The notes under the pieces: generated by a model
What the model was told of the DNA's origin: nothing
Seen by the model: only the letters and a program-made list of their open reading frames with translations
Database searches by the model: none
In this document: positions 24,765-38,064 of the stretch, one piece after another
Numbering within the stretch: the stretch's first letter is position 1
Layout of the letters: each line of letters opens with the position of its first letter
Translations under genes and position numbers: made by a program
Assembly: GCA_963930655.1 (NCBI GenBank)
Contig: OZ005610.1
Span: 25,568,501 to 25,632,500, forward strand
Direction of reading: 5' to 3'
Length of the DNA: 64,000 bases
From: Myrica gale
Taxonomy: Eukaryota > Streptophyta > Magnoliopsida > Fagales > Myricaceae

Positions 24765-26415
24765 TCAAGCAGTTCTCAAGATGATGTGCACACCACTGTC
24801 GGTATCCACAATGTCACTTATCTCACCAACCTTGAGAGCATATGTTGCTTCTTCAAAAGGCTTCTGCATCTGGCCCCGGCCAAAAGGACCTGCAGGAATA
24901 TTTAACATACAGCTTTGTTCAGATCAGAATAAGTTGTGAATATATCCAATTCATGACCGTGATTTTAACACATGCAAGGTCCAAAACTTGTATACATCGA
25001 GAAATTCTTTGTGGCCAAACAAAAATACTTGCAGTCAAACAACTTATACGGACATATGCACCGTGCACTTAGGATTTCATCTCAATCTCTTTTTTCTCAA
25101 CATGTACATCACTACAAATAGATGGGAAGGAAAACCACCAAAAGCAGAGAAGAAAATGGAGGCAAGGTAAACAAAAGAGATAAGGCCTGAAAATGTAAGA
25201 TAGGCGACTCAGCGACTACAAAAGCACCTCCTCCAGTACGTTTTTTATGTGTTCATAACAGAAAAATAGGAGGAAGGAATCTACAATGGAGGTCGCTCCA
25301 AATTATAGACCACATCTGCAGTAATGATATTGGTATTACAAACTTCCAAATAAAACAAGAGCAAAAACAAGTCAAATGCAGAGAACTGCTTGAAAAACGT
25401 TTATGTACAAACAGACTAAGAAGCATTCGCTCAGTGCCAGGTAAAATGGAATCTTTGATGGATAAATCAGAAATGTCAAAACATACGCACCCACGCATAT
25501 GAAAGGAACTATCAGTACCTTACAATAAAAACAAAACCAAGATATAAACAACTAAAATGACCTATTCCAATTGAACTCAAAATGACCTATTCTTCTCATA
25601 GGGGGATGATTCCACGAAGCTGCTACAGAGCACAAAAGGCAACATAACAAGGAAAGCACTTCGTGTTTGTAAATATGTATATACCTGTATCTACATTTAC
25701 ACATGTGTATGCATCTACGTCCATTTCTATGTCTACATCTATATCTGTGTGTGCAGGTATATATTACAATGCAAACTAAGATTTGTGCTTTTCTTTTCCG
25801 CTCCACTGGAAGAAGATTCGAACCCTCAACCCTGCTCTATATATGATATATGCTAAGAGTCGCAGTCAGGCCATACACATGATAAGATTCACCCATCTCC
25901 TCCGTTCCCTTTGTTCTCCACCCATTTGAAATCAAGGTACCACATCCTTTATGCCATTCCCATACGGCACATCTTAAAGCACATTACAGTCAAAAATTAA
26001 ATGTGCCCCGCGTACTTGCTTCTTTGTTTCCTCTTAAGATTTATCAGATACTAGTTATGGCCAAGGGCTAATTACTGTCCAGTTTTACAGTTACGGCAAT
26101 TTTAGAGTCTTTCTATGGGTACTTCATCGGACTCTAAAAGCAACCGAAACAGAAAGTAAAGAAAAACTGACCAAGATCGCCGCCTCGCTTGGCGGAGCTG
26201 CAATCGGAGAAGCGAGAGGCGAGGTCCTCGAACTTGGCCTTGCCCGAGACGACGTCTTCGCGGAGGGCTTTGAGCTGAGAGATGGCGCTCTCCTTGGTAG
26301 TGTTCATGATGACTCGACCTTCCGGATCCTTCCAAGAGGCCTTCCTTCTAGACCCTTGGTGCTTGATCAGTATGTGCGATGCCCTAACCTGATTGGCCGT
26401 CGTAGACGCCGACAT
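24765..26415 (-). CDS. PIN1: Pin1-type peptidyl-prolyl cis-trans isomerase (parvulin)
   Basis: Two exons, 26415-26172 and 24889-24765, split by a 1282-bp intron inside the GGDLG motif; 122 residues. Like Arabidopsis PIN1At it consists only of the parvulin domain and lacks the WW domain of animal Pin1. It isomerises phospho-Ser/Thr-Pro bonds. The phosphate-binding basic loop is [16 protein letters not shown] (about residues 16-31). The active-site elements [36 protein letters not shown] and [10 protein letters not shown] are all intact. The start is set at MSAST because it gives the family length (about 119 aa). An in-frame ATG at 26592 would add 59 basic, low-complexity residues; that is possible but unlike the family. 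In plants Pin1 is linked to flowering time and phospho-signalling in nucleus and cytosol. Confidence 0.96.
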
Positions 26416-27703
26416 TCTCGTCTTTTTCTTGTGCTTATCCTTGTCCGCCGTCCGATCTGAAGACGAGATCGAGGTTTTCTTTCGCTTGCGATCGGTCTCT
26501 ATCTTTGAAGAACTGAGAGAGGAAGGGGAAAGGGGAAGGGGAAGTCTCTCTGCGCTTAAGTGCTTTGGATTAGGTTGGTAGTCGGCCTGCAATGCTGCTC
26601 GTCGTACTTTATAAGGACGAAGCTGCTACGAGTTCGTGCCCTTGCGGTTGTTGCAGACTATACGGATTTGGGCCTCAATTCAGACAGCCAAGCCCATCCA
26701 ATGATTTTTTGACTGGTCCAATGTTACGGAAGAACCAGTCGCGCCTGCGTGTCCTCCCAAAAAAAAGTAGACAAGTTTTCTCCCGGTGATTTGGATGGTC
26801 GAAAATTCGGAGAGAACTAGACACAGTATATAAGTTCACAGTATAATACATATTGTCCGATAATTAATTGGATTGTTCAATTCATAGAGAGAGACAACCC
26901 ATATAAGTCCTATAATCGAATCTTGTGAATTTGTTTATGAGTTCACAGTATAATCCACACTCCGATAATGAATAGAATAGTTCAATTCGGAAAGAAATAG
27001 GTTTGACAGACAATATTGAATTGTTCATAATGGAAATATTGTTAGTCAATATTTTTATCGTAAGCTAGCTAACATCTTAGTCAAGGACAATGAAAATACC
27101 TTAAGTTTTTTTATAATATTTTTGAAGCTGGAATTAACATGAATAGTTCATAATGTATTGGACGTGTTTACAAAACAATGCATTAAAAAATATTCTAACG
27201 TTATGTTCGTAATTCAAACTCTTTCCAATTTCGCTCAGAAAAAAAAAAATCTCTTCCCAATTTTTCTCATAGGAATACATTACCAGGCTATATATGTCTG
27301 AGCATAATGTCGTCCAGACCAAACTTCTTTTTCTTTTCAAATGGCAAATCAAATTGCCCATTAAAAAGAATACCAATTCAAATTACATTAAATGTGGTTC
27401 AAGACCTATGTCTGAGAAACTGATCAGAAAGAAGAGGCCAGACATATACAAGAATGCTAATGTTGGACCAAATATTTCCCGTTGAACAACCTTCACATAC
27501 ATCTGGGCTTCAAATCCCCCCATCAGAAAAAAAAACACTGGTACAATCAGGGGGAATTTTATACCTTGATGGAACTTAGTTCTCTTGTCTTTCCCATGCT
27601 AGGGGTTCTCAACAACACAGCTCGCTCAAGCAAATTGATGTTGCATCATTGTGAGAGTTTGGGAGATGAAACATTTCCTCTACATTCATATCCCAAAGGC
27701 GAG
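26416..27703. other. Intergenic spacer, Pin1 5' side to MSRA5 3' side
   Basis: Contains the Pin1 promoter and leader and, near 27.7 kb, the MSRA5 3' UTR. Apart from a short imperfect tandem repeat at 26834-27000 I see no defined element. The frames at 27134-27485 are AT-rich and unsupported. Confidence 0.45.
26834..27000. repeat. Imperfect tandem repeat, 107-bp period
   Basis: The stretch from gttcacagtataat at 26834 recurs from 26941, with shared words ccgataat, gttcaattc and agagaa.ta. Several mismatches and small indels show an older duplication. Confidence 0.55.
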
Positions 27704-29902
27704 CTACACTTCTCTCAAAATAGGCCAACCTTTTCTCACAATCTCATTAATTTTTGCATCAATCTGTTTCTGAACTTTTTCAGGACAAAGTTCTGCTGCA
27801 TAGCCATTTAGTTTTGATGCCAGACTTGACCCCTCAAGGTCCTCTTCGGGCAGGTTGCCAATTAGCTGAAGAAGGAAGGGATTTCGCTTGAGCTCAAATT
27901 TCTGCAGAGTTTAAATGATGGAAAGTTGGTCAGCCATGCATTAGATTGTTGAAACTGAAAACCCTTAAAACCTGTTTAGGAATTCATCAACGCCTGTCGA
28001 AAAGAGTCTTCCCACCTTTTAAGAGTTAAAAAGAAAACCCAGAAATCTCTTCAGTCATTGCATAAGATGAATTGACAGTTGAGTTGCACACAAGACTAAT
28101 AGCCGTACTATGCGAACAAATCATTTAACAAAGACAACCAACAATAGTGAGACTGTGACAGGCCATTTTCAGTGATATAAAACAGGAATGAAAGACTACA
28201 TTTGCGACTTCATTACTCATTTCAAACTTCAGATAAACCTATACACTGCTAACCACGGTGGTGTAATGTACAATGAATCAAGTGGACAGATTTTGTTATG
28301 GTTTCGTTAACAGAAAACGTAAATTCAGGAAGCTTCGTGTTTCTCATTCCCAAAATTTAAAGAGCACATCTTGCAGATCCAAATCTATTATGACCTACAA
28401 CTGAAATTCATATCCCATTCAAGCTGGTACGTTCCATCAAATTGGAACATGTTTTGCTATAGTACCAGAATCTCGGAGAATGTAGCAGTTTCGGGTATTT
28501 AAAAGGTCCTACAATGACCAATGTATATTATATTAAATGTTACTAATCCGAAATGCTAACCTGATGTTCAGGCTCTGCAGGATAAAATGTTCCAAGCTGT
28601 TGAATCTGAGTAGTCACGATGCTGCTCTTTGACCTAGCCTGCTCTCTCTCTTTACTTATTGCAGCTAATCTAGATTCTTCATTTCCATTAGAGAAAATAA
28701 TAGACCTGTTAGTACACAGAAATAGTTCCAAGTTAAGTATAGGTTCTCCTGAAGTTAAGAACCTGCTTTTGTGGCTACGTTATTACCTGTATTGATTACC
28801 AACATCAGGGCCTTGCCCAAATACCTGCCTAGAATCATGACTAGACCAGAACACCTCCAGAAGTTGTCTGAAATTAATCAGCCTGGGATCATATTCAACC
28901 TTTACAGCATTAAAAAAAACATATCAGACAAACTTTCCTTCCGTTCAAAACAAATGACAAAATGATCCTTTTTCACAATTCAAAGAATTGAGGCTCCACC
29001 GGCTACCCTTGTTTACATGCGTCAATGAATAAACTCGCTACACTGAACCCATTACATGTACTGTACACTTAAAGAAGAGTTAACAAATACAAGCCAAATT
29101 AGACGATCAGCGAGACTAGAAGATTGAACTTCTTAAAAACTAACTCAAATTAGCAGTTACAATAAGGCTAATACATGATCATCCAATTTTAGGCCCAAGA
29201 AACTTTGAGAGATACAATCGGCATAGTAAATCATTTCAGCCTCCAGTTATTCAACATTAAGATCATCTGAAGACTGCCAATATAAAGTAACTCATAATTT
29301 TGTGTCCATGGCAGATCTCCAATCCCAGAAGCTAGAATTCCAAGGCAAAGTGACTAACTAATTTGTTGTTATCATGTCTTGAGTCCGTCTCCAGATCCGG
29401 ACCACAAATACATGACTGATAACATGAATCTCAAAAATTAATCACCCATGTTTCCCTGGTTGCTCCAATTTCAAATTCTCCTAGAATTGCAAACATAACA
29501 TACACCTAGAAGTCTACAGCTTATGAATCCCAAAGCTTAGAAGCCCATTATAGTGAAACGCACGGCAAAGCCTAAGAATTAAAGAAAAGGGAGTGAGAGA
29601 GACGAGACCTCGACGGACTCGGCATGGTTGCCCAAGGTTCGGAACTCTGGGTTGGACTTGGATCCGCCGGCGTAACCGACGGTGGTCCGCATGACCCCGT
29701 TCAAGCATCCGAACACAGCCTCGGATCTCCAGAAGCTTCCAAGAGCGAAAACAGCGGTTTTCAAGGTCTGGCCGTTGGGTAGGTCCCTCGCGGGTACGGA
29801 AATCCGATTCGGCAGTCGGATGCTCTGAGCTTTATCGACTACGTTAACGGCCAGGAGAACCAACGTCAATAATACACGAACCCTGCTCAGTGAGACAGCC
29901 AT
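27704..29902 (-). CDS. MSRA5: Peptide methionine sulfoxide reductase A5-like
   Basis: Four exons: 29902-29609, 28899-28787, 28705-28561 and 27901-27704, giving 249 residues (Arabidopsis MSRA5 is about 254). Residues 9-26 are hydrophobic after a basic start, a likely signal peptide, so the protein should enter the secretory pathway. The MsrA fold is evident from GYAGGSKSNPEFRTLGNHAE, VEYDP, LLEVFWSSHDSRQVFGQGPD and GNQYRSIIF. MsrA enzymes reduce methionine-S-sulfoxide using the Cys of a GCFW motif. Here that motif reads GSFW (Ser56, codon 29737-29735), with a Cys ten residues later (GCLNG, Cys66). From memory the Arabidopsis protein also has GSFW, so this may be a subfamily trait rather than damage; catalysis by the normal mechanism is doubtful. 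The exon 1 donor is GTCTCG, weak but required by phase and homology. Confidence 0.92.
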
Positions 29903-30183
29903 TGGTTTGTCTGTCCGAGACAGAAAGGGCCTCCGTCGGTGCAATTCGCAGATACGGCGAAACTGGATTCTCAGGGGTAAATACTCTCTGAGTAATAAAA
30001 GCCATAATAAAGAGCAAGTCATTTATTTGGTTGTGCCTGCTTGACTGCTCGTGTCTCGTGAATTGTTAGCCCAATAGATTGTATTGGTTTTCTATAAGAG
30101 ATTTTCATTAATATATGTACTTTGCTTGATTACAAAAAAAAAATTACCAAGATTATAAAAAAGCCAAAAAGAAATAAAAAATG

Positions 30184-30415
30184 AGGATAAATGCAAAATT
30201 GGTCCCTATGCTATACGCAAAAATCGATTTAGTCCTTGTGATATGAAAAACATCGATTTAGCCCTTGTGATTTCAGAAAGTGATAAAATCAGTCCCTGAT
30301 GGAGGACCAATAACAAACAAAAATAGAATCACAGGGACTAAATCGATGTTTTTCATATCACAGGGACTAAATCAATTTTTGCGTATAGCACAAGGACTGA
30401 TTTTGCATTTATCCC
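30184..30415. mobile_element. 232-bp Mutator-type MITE, copy 1
   Basis: A perfect 9-bp duplication, taaaaaatg, flanks it at 30175-30183 and 30416-30424. Ends are AGGATAAATGC…/…GCATTTATCCC, and long imperfect inverted arms repeat 'gggactaaatcgat' words. It is non-coding. It is the same length and close in sequence to 48237-48468, so the two form a family. It sits between the MSRA5 5' end and the RPL8 pseudogene 3' end. Confidence 0.92.
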
Positions 30416-30688
30416 TAAAAAATGTGATAATACTTGCATTTTGTTAAAAAAAATCATTTTCCAACTACAATAACATTCCCTCCTTTTAGCTTGTCATCTT
30501 TCGACTCGGAATGAACTCATCAAGAAGTGCATAAACCAACCATCATGAATATCACATTCCAAGAATCCTAACAAAATTTCTGCCACAGTTCACCAGTAGT
30601 CTTACATATTAATCTAAGAAGCGTACAAACGAAAGGTCTCAAAAACCACGACAATTTCTCACTCTTGCCAGTTGCCAGCCTAAACTCT

Positions 30689-31990
<1,302 letters not shown>

Positions 31991-32038
31991 GACAAAATTT
32001 ATTGTGTGAGTAAAGCTATTGTATGAGTGTGTGAGTGG

Positions 32039-32198
32039 ACGAGTGAGATTAGAAGTTGAGAAATCTAACGGCTGACAAAATGCCACGTCAATTAATGAAT
32101 CCGACCCACGAACCCGACCCGCACAACCGATTCGGTTTCATTAATTGACGTGACATTTTGTCAGCCGTTAGATTTCTCAACTTCTAATCTAACTCATC
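32039..32198. mobile_element. Foldback (hairpin) element
   Basis: Arms of about 60 bp (32039-32098 and 32137-32198) are near-perfect inverted repeats with words agattagaagttgagaaat and aacggctgacaaaatg. A loop of about 40 bp rich in ccgaccc/cgaaccc separates them. The outer flanks continue with weaker inverted similarity (gtgtgagtg), so the full element may span about 31997-32230. It sits within about 50 bp of the 5' breakpoint of the RPL8 pseudogene. Confidence 0.78.
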
Positions 32199-32949
32199 AA
32201 ATATTTTTTGCGAACTCAACACTCACATCTAATAAAACAGGAAAATGTGAGTGGGTGCACATTTTTTTTCTCTTATGATGCTCCCCGGCTCTCGTACGAG
32301 TGAGTGAGTGAGTTACCACTTCGGTTGTGACCCATTGCTTTCCACAAGTGCTTCCAAACAAGCCAAGCTTTCCGTGCCTTTAGAAATATGAACACACAAT
32401 GCATAATTTTAGTGTAATTCTCTGTTTAGCTCGATTCCTGACCCTTTCTCAAATCAATTCCAGGCAGATTGTGTGATGGGGCAAAATCGTATGAAGATGA
32501 GCGATCTCGTGGGGGTAGCCAGGCACTAACTACGGGATCTTCGAATTCCAATTATTCGTAATTTCGTATCGTTGCTGAAACTGGCTGGCGTTGACGGGTT
32601 AAAGTGGCTTTTAAACTATTCCAAGGCCCAAGCCTGGTCCAAATGTTGCCGTTGGAGCACTATTGGGCAGGCCCTTAAAAACACCTTCACTGTAGAATAT
32701 TTGGTTTAAACCAAAGAGCGAAAGTTGATTCCCGAAACAACTCAATGCAGGTACCAAGGGAGTACCAAAACCAGCTACAACAGTGCACTCATCGCTGGCC
32801 TCCTCTCTGTCTTGACAACCAAATCATCATTAAAAAGCCTAAAGGAAAGGAATCTGTGGTTTCTATACTCGCACAACAAACTCCCAGTTCACGTTCAGAG
32901 ACTTCTTAACAGGGTCCATTTTAGTAGACAGCTTTTTTTTTCTTAATAT

Positions 32950-33295
32950 TTAGGTAAAATACCTATTTAGTCGCTTAGTTTTAACCATTTTTAACAAATA
33001 CTATTTAAGTTTTCAAATTGATCATAAGAGTTACTGAATTTATAATTTATATTAAAAAATTATTGCAAAAATCAGAAAATAAAATTTTAAAAAATTACAA
33101 GTCATATAATTTTAATTTTGAGTGAGACGCAATTTATGATTGGAGTTTACGGGTGGATAGTTAACTTTGAGAATAAAAATTTAATATAAAAAATAAAAAT
33201 TATAAATTCAAGAATATCTATGATCAATTTAAAAATCGTTTGTTACTTAACGTTTAATATTCTCGAGAAACTTAGTAATCAAAGCCCAAAATGAG
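32950..33295. mobile_element. Degenerate foldback element
   Basis: The left part (acctatttagtcgcttag, then caaattgatcataag, then gaatttataatt) recurs in inverted order on the right (aaaattataaattc, then ctatgatcaattt, then aaacttagtaatcaaagc). It is AT-rich and non-coding. Borders and target duplication are not clear. Confidence 0.45.
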
Positions 33296-35223
33296 GAGAG
33301 GAGAAAACAAAAGGTAATTAGAAGCTATTGTTCCAAGCACTATATACATCTATCTCTAAAATATGTATGCGGGGGGCTGTGAGTGTGTGTATGTGGACCG
33401 TGCGCAGGTGCACTGTACAAACAGATTGGCGTATACTGCTCGAAAATCTGATTAACGCATGCGAAATGAAGATACATATATAATGTCTGTAGTGGCGACC
33501 ATTCCAGCTTCTGAGGCAACTTCTTTCGCCTTAAAATAAAAATAAAAATCAAATGTTACATTTTCTTTGAGCAAAAAGAAAACAATTTTACCTAAATTGT
33601 ATAATTATAATATTTTATTTTTATTAATATTATGGATATATCATGCACTGAATCTTACAAAATTTGATTGAAAAGGCAAAACGGAAAAAAGAAAAAGAAA
33701 AAAGAATCTTATAAAACTTATTTCGTAAATAATTCTGGAATAATCCACCATTTTTATATTTTCATGATCGTTACTAGTCGGACGGAGTAAAAAGTAAGGA
33801 AAAGCTGGAAGAGAAAGAAAAAGGGAAACGGAAAGGAAAAGGAAGACAAATAGAAACACCTGCCCGGTCCGTCTACGGTCTGCCTTCTCGCAGATTCTGG
33901 TCGTTTTTCTCCTTTTTTTTTTTCCCAGGAACGCGTGCTGGACCGAGGTAAACACTACCCTCTAATCGTCATCTCGTGGAGTCAAACCTCACCAGCAACC
34001 AATCCCCGCCTCAGCGTTTTTCCTCTCTTCTTAAGGTGTCCGTTTTTTTCTCGCACAGAAAACTTTTTCTTCTCGGGAAATCCATCATAAGCTCCGGTTG
34101 TCTTTAATTCCCTCCCCTCTTCTTGTTCTCCTTTTAAATGTATATGTTTTCTTTCCCAGTTTGGGTTTCAGCTGTTTGCTTTAGGTTTAGGGTTCCATTG
34201 GGATCGGAAGGTGCTTGTAGGATTAACATTGCTGATGGGTACGCTGTACGTTAGGGTTTATGGACGTAGAATTCTTTGTGCTCGTGTGATCACTTTGGTT
34301 TTTGTTGGTTCAGTTGGTGGAATAAATTTCCCATCTTGACTGGGTGGGTTTGCTTTCCTTTGGCATGTCCTTTTACTTCTTTGGAAAAAAGAAAAACTTT
34401 GAAGTGGGAATAACTTATGTTGTACTGTTTGAAATAGCGTTGAATTTTATTACAGCAATTATCTACATGTGAACGATAATTCAAGCTGATTGCTGACGAT
34501 CAAGTGAGATCAGCAAATTTGAAAACAGAAGCAGCGGGTATAATGTTTTTCTGGTTCGTGGGACACAATGAGGTGCCGTGGAGATGTGCACGAAAGTTGT
34601 AGTCCGTGTGGGGATCATGAATTTCTTCATCTCTTACGTGCAATTATATGTTCTTTCTTCTCAGTTAATATGGGGGTGTTGTGTGCATTTCTATGCATAG
34701 AGTATATGTGTAGTCCTTCCCATATGCTAATCATATTAGTTTTTGGAAGCATTAGGACGTCGCTCAGGGAAAAGAAATAGAAGCTTTTGTACGTGAAGAA
34801 TGGAATCACTTTGGACCTGGGGAAAATTGTATCTAGTTTGTCAGATTGTTTGATACGTTGCGAGAATCATGATTGTTTGGTTAAAGTGATTGAACATGTT
34901 CAGTGCGGATGCTAAGTTTTCTGCAGTTGATATAGAGCTACATTACGAAGGTTTTTACTAGATTTGGTATGCCTTCTGTTAATAATCCAAAACAAAAGAC
35001 TAATATATACCTTCTGTGAGATCAAAACTTTGGTGCATGGCATTCAACCAATTGGGACCCTTTTCTGCTAACTCTATCTTGTTTGGTCTAGCTGACATGT
35101 TGCCTAAAACTGTATCTGAGCTTCGAAGTGGATTATTGTCATTACTAAAATTGTTTTGCAAGGAGCCTATAATTAGTCTTGTTCAAGTTCTCGTGTTGAT
35201 TTATGTATAACTTTGGACAGGGG
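33296..35223. promoter_or_regulatory. Promoter and 5' leader region of the coiled-coil gene
   Basis: A pyrimidine-rich stretch at about 34010-34140 looks like a transcription-start region. A splice acceptor (ttggacag at 35213-35220) lies 3 bp before the start codon, so the leader is probably spliced, with one or more introns between about 34.2 and 35.2 kb. No other coding gene is supported; the small frames at 34290-34809 overlap on both strands. Confidence 0.45.
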
Positions 35224-38064
35224 ATGGCAGCAGAGAATGATGTTGACTTATCAACTTTGAAGTCTCAGCTAAGCCAAACACATGAAGTGTGGAAGCAGGA
35301 GATGGAACGAAACCAGTCCCAGGTGGATGTTTTGCAAGCAAAACTTTTGGAGGTAAAGGCTTGTATGCAGGGGTCTGAGGATGATGCGAAGCAGGAGTTA
35401 GAACTTCTTTGGCGGAGAGTTAAAACTACTGCAACTTTGTTGACCTACTTAAAATCAAAAGCTCGAATCATGGCTGTTCCCCATTTAGCCCATACATCAT
35501 GTGGCATCAAACAATTAGAGGGAGTGGGGTTTGTAGACAAAAATGGTACCCCATTGTCTGGTTGGTCTAGGAATATTGATCTTTCTTCATTTGATGGTCC
35601 AGATGAGGAAATGTGGCTTGGGGTTAGCGAGCAACAGGGTTCGTTGGATGAACTAGATGCTGCTTATACTGGTGAAATACTCAAGTCTGTGCTGATGGTT
35701 ACAGATGTGATGGAAGCTCTTGTAAAAAGGGTTATATTAGCAGAATCTGACACTGCAAGTGAGAAGGAGAAGGTAACTTTAGGTCAGGAAGAAATTAAAA
35801 AGAAGTCGATTCAGATCGAGAATATGTCGGTGAAGTTAGAGGAGATGGAACGGTTTGCTCTGGGTACTAATGGCATATTGAATGAAATGAGGCAGAGAGT
35901 TGAGGATTTGGTTGAAGAAACATCTAGACAAAGGCAGCGAGCTGCAGAAAATGAACAGGAACTTTGTCGCGTGAAGCGGGACTTTGAGTCTCTGAAATCA
36001 TATGTTAGCAGTCTCATTACTGTAAGAGAGACACTTCTTTCATCGGAGAAACAGATTCAAACTATTGAGCGCTTGTTTGAAAGGTTAGTGTGCTTTTTAG
36101 AGCATTTTAGAAACCAATTAACTCGGTATGCTTGCTTTGATTACACTTTTTCTGGATTGTCTAGAGTTCGCTTCATATTACTTGGTTCATTAATTGCTTT
36201 GTGTCTCTTTCTGTTAGATCTCTGTCCTTCAGTACACACCTTTGTGTTATTGATACTAACACCTTTCGTGTTGTGTTATTTGTCACTTATTCGTGCTTTA
36301 TCCCCAAGAATTATTGTAGTAATGAAGCTTTCATTAAATGAGAAAGATGTACAAGGTTGGTACCATTATTTGTTAAGATTTATTTTTTTGATGACCATTT
36401 TAGAAACTGGAATCTTTGTATTTTTTTTTCCTCTTCTTGGTTTCTTCATTTGCATGACAAGTTAGACACCATACAGGCACAATAATACTTCTAGATATCA
36501 ATACATAATTAGACCCCTGAGATATGGCAGAGAATTTCAACCGTCAAACATGAAAGTGCCCATTTTGCTCATATATGTTTCTGTTGTTTTTCACTATCAG
36601 TGAGTAGCAAATTGTTGCTGAATTCATATTACTGTTCACATGGCCGAGATGTTCGCCTCGATGCGGTCTCCTATTTTCTCTTTATTTCAGTGCATTTAGA
36701 CAAGATGCCCACGTGATATGCTAGTTTCTCATTTTTCCGTTGTCTGCCATTAGTCTTTTCTGCGTGGAGTTCCTTTTTCCCGGCAGACCACCTATCCACA
36801 TATTTTTGAGTCGTCTATCTAGATCAAAGTTTCATAGGCTTTTTCAGATCCTCGTAAGAAAGGGAAAGGATCATAGGGCATGTTTGACATATTTTGGAAA
36901 ATTTTCATATGCCAAACATGCCCCATTAGGGTTGAACAAAACCAGACCCCGGACCAGACCGGAAAACCGGATCGGATTTGCGGTCCTGTCCTATTTTTTA
37001 AAATGTGGTCCAGTTCGGACCGGACCACATTTATTAATATAAATAAAAAAATATTTTTTTAATAATTTTTAATACAAATTATAAACTTAAAACGTTTAAT
37101 TTTAATCTAAACTAAAACTATACATTTTTATATGCCCTTTCCCCTTTGAAATTAACCTAAATTTTTTTTAAAAAAAATTAAAAAAATTGAAACCGGTCCG
37201 GTACTCTATTTTAGGAGGACCGAAAATCCGGCTGTTCAGCCCTATGCCCCATGATCCTTTCCCTTTCTTTCAAAAATTCTCACTACCAAACATAAATTTT
37301 GGAAAATTTTGTCAGAAATTTCTCAAAATATTTCAGACATGTGGGACCCACTTTTTTAGTTTCTCAAGATTGAAAAACTCTATCAATCTTCTTTCACTCC
37401 ACTTTTTCACTTTCTCAATATTAACATACTCCTTCAAATCTTATTTCCTCATTTTTTCACCAAATCTCATAAAAATAAAAAACATTTCAATACCAACCAA
37501 ACATACTTCAGAATTTTCACTACCATTTCACAAATTCCAATAAAACTTATATCTACTTAAATTTTCACACCAACACCAAAATTTTCTAAAATTTCCATTT
37601 CCCAAATGTGCCCTTAATGAAGAAAGTGAGCCCAACAGATCGAGTTGCAACTTGAAAAGGTGTAAGAAATTGAAAAAGAATTGAAAATTTGAACTTCTAA
37701 CCAGCCCAACATTTTTAGTTCAGCATGCTTCTTGTTATATTTGCCTGGCATGGAAAATTGACTCTTTGACAATGCCAGTGATTGGCACTGAGTACTTAAT
37801 TCAAGCTTCAGTTGCTTTCAATTGTAGAATTCTTATCCTAGCTAGAAATCGTTTTTGCGGTTTTGTTATCTGATATTGCTTTGAAGCAGGCTAGTCGCTA
37901 AGACATCACAGTTAGAGGGTGAGAAGATGCAGAAAGAGACCGAAGTACAGAAACTTATGGAAGAGAATGTGAGGTTGAGTGCTCTTCTTGACAAGAAAGA
38001 GGCCCAACTTTTGGCCATGAACGAGCAGTGCAAGGTCATGGCCTTGAGTGCTTCATATATCTAA
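35224..38064 (+). CDS. Conserved plant coiled-coil protein (paramyosin-like)
   Basis: Two coding exons, 35224-36083 and 37890-38064, give 344 residues; the donor GTTAGT and acceptor GCAG keep the frame. The start is the ATG right after the acceptor at 35220 (MAAENDVDLSTLKSQLSQ), not the in-frame ATG at 35203, which falls in the leader intron. The protein is mostly charged helix with heptad patterns: about residues 5-75, then a non-helical middle with HLAHTSCGIKQLEGVGFVD and a DLSSFDGPDEE segment, then long coiled coils from about 155 to the end. I recall closely similar plant proteins annotated only as unknown or paramyosin-like, so no biochemical function can be given. Intron 1 (1806 bp) hosts a hAT element nested in a palindromic repeat. 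It lies head-to-tail with the YEATS gene. Confidence 0.87.
36858..37614. repeat. Palindromic repeat interrupted by a hAT element
   Basis: Leaving out the insert at 36927-37244 and one copy of its target site, the flanks join into a palindrome. The arm gaaagggaaaggatcat…gggcatgttt (from 36858) meets its complement aaacatgcccc…atgatcctttccctttc (to 37267). Similarity to the left end (agggcatgtttg) recurs inverted at 37603-37614 (caaatgtgccct), so the host repeat may run to about 37614. Confidence 0.62.
36927..37244. mobile_element. hAT-type MITE nested in a palindromic repeat
   Basis: The 318-bp insert has ends TAGGGTTGAAC…/…GTTCAGCCCTA and a perfect 8-bp duplication, tgccccat, at 36919-36926 and 37245-37252. 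Subterminal regions are rich in ccgga/tccgg words (accagaccggaaaaccgg, gaccggaccac). It is non-coding and lies in the intron of the coiled-coil gene. Confidence 0.88.

Noticed and set aside
25800-25835. gattcgaaccctcaa as a tRNA or SINE B box in the Pin1 intron
   Set aside because: No convincing A box at the right distance, no tail and no target duplication.
26416-26592. 59-residue N-terminal extension of Pin1
   Set aside because: In frame and open, but basic, low-complexity and absent from the plant Pin1 family; more likely 5' leader.
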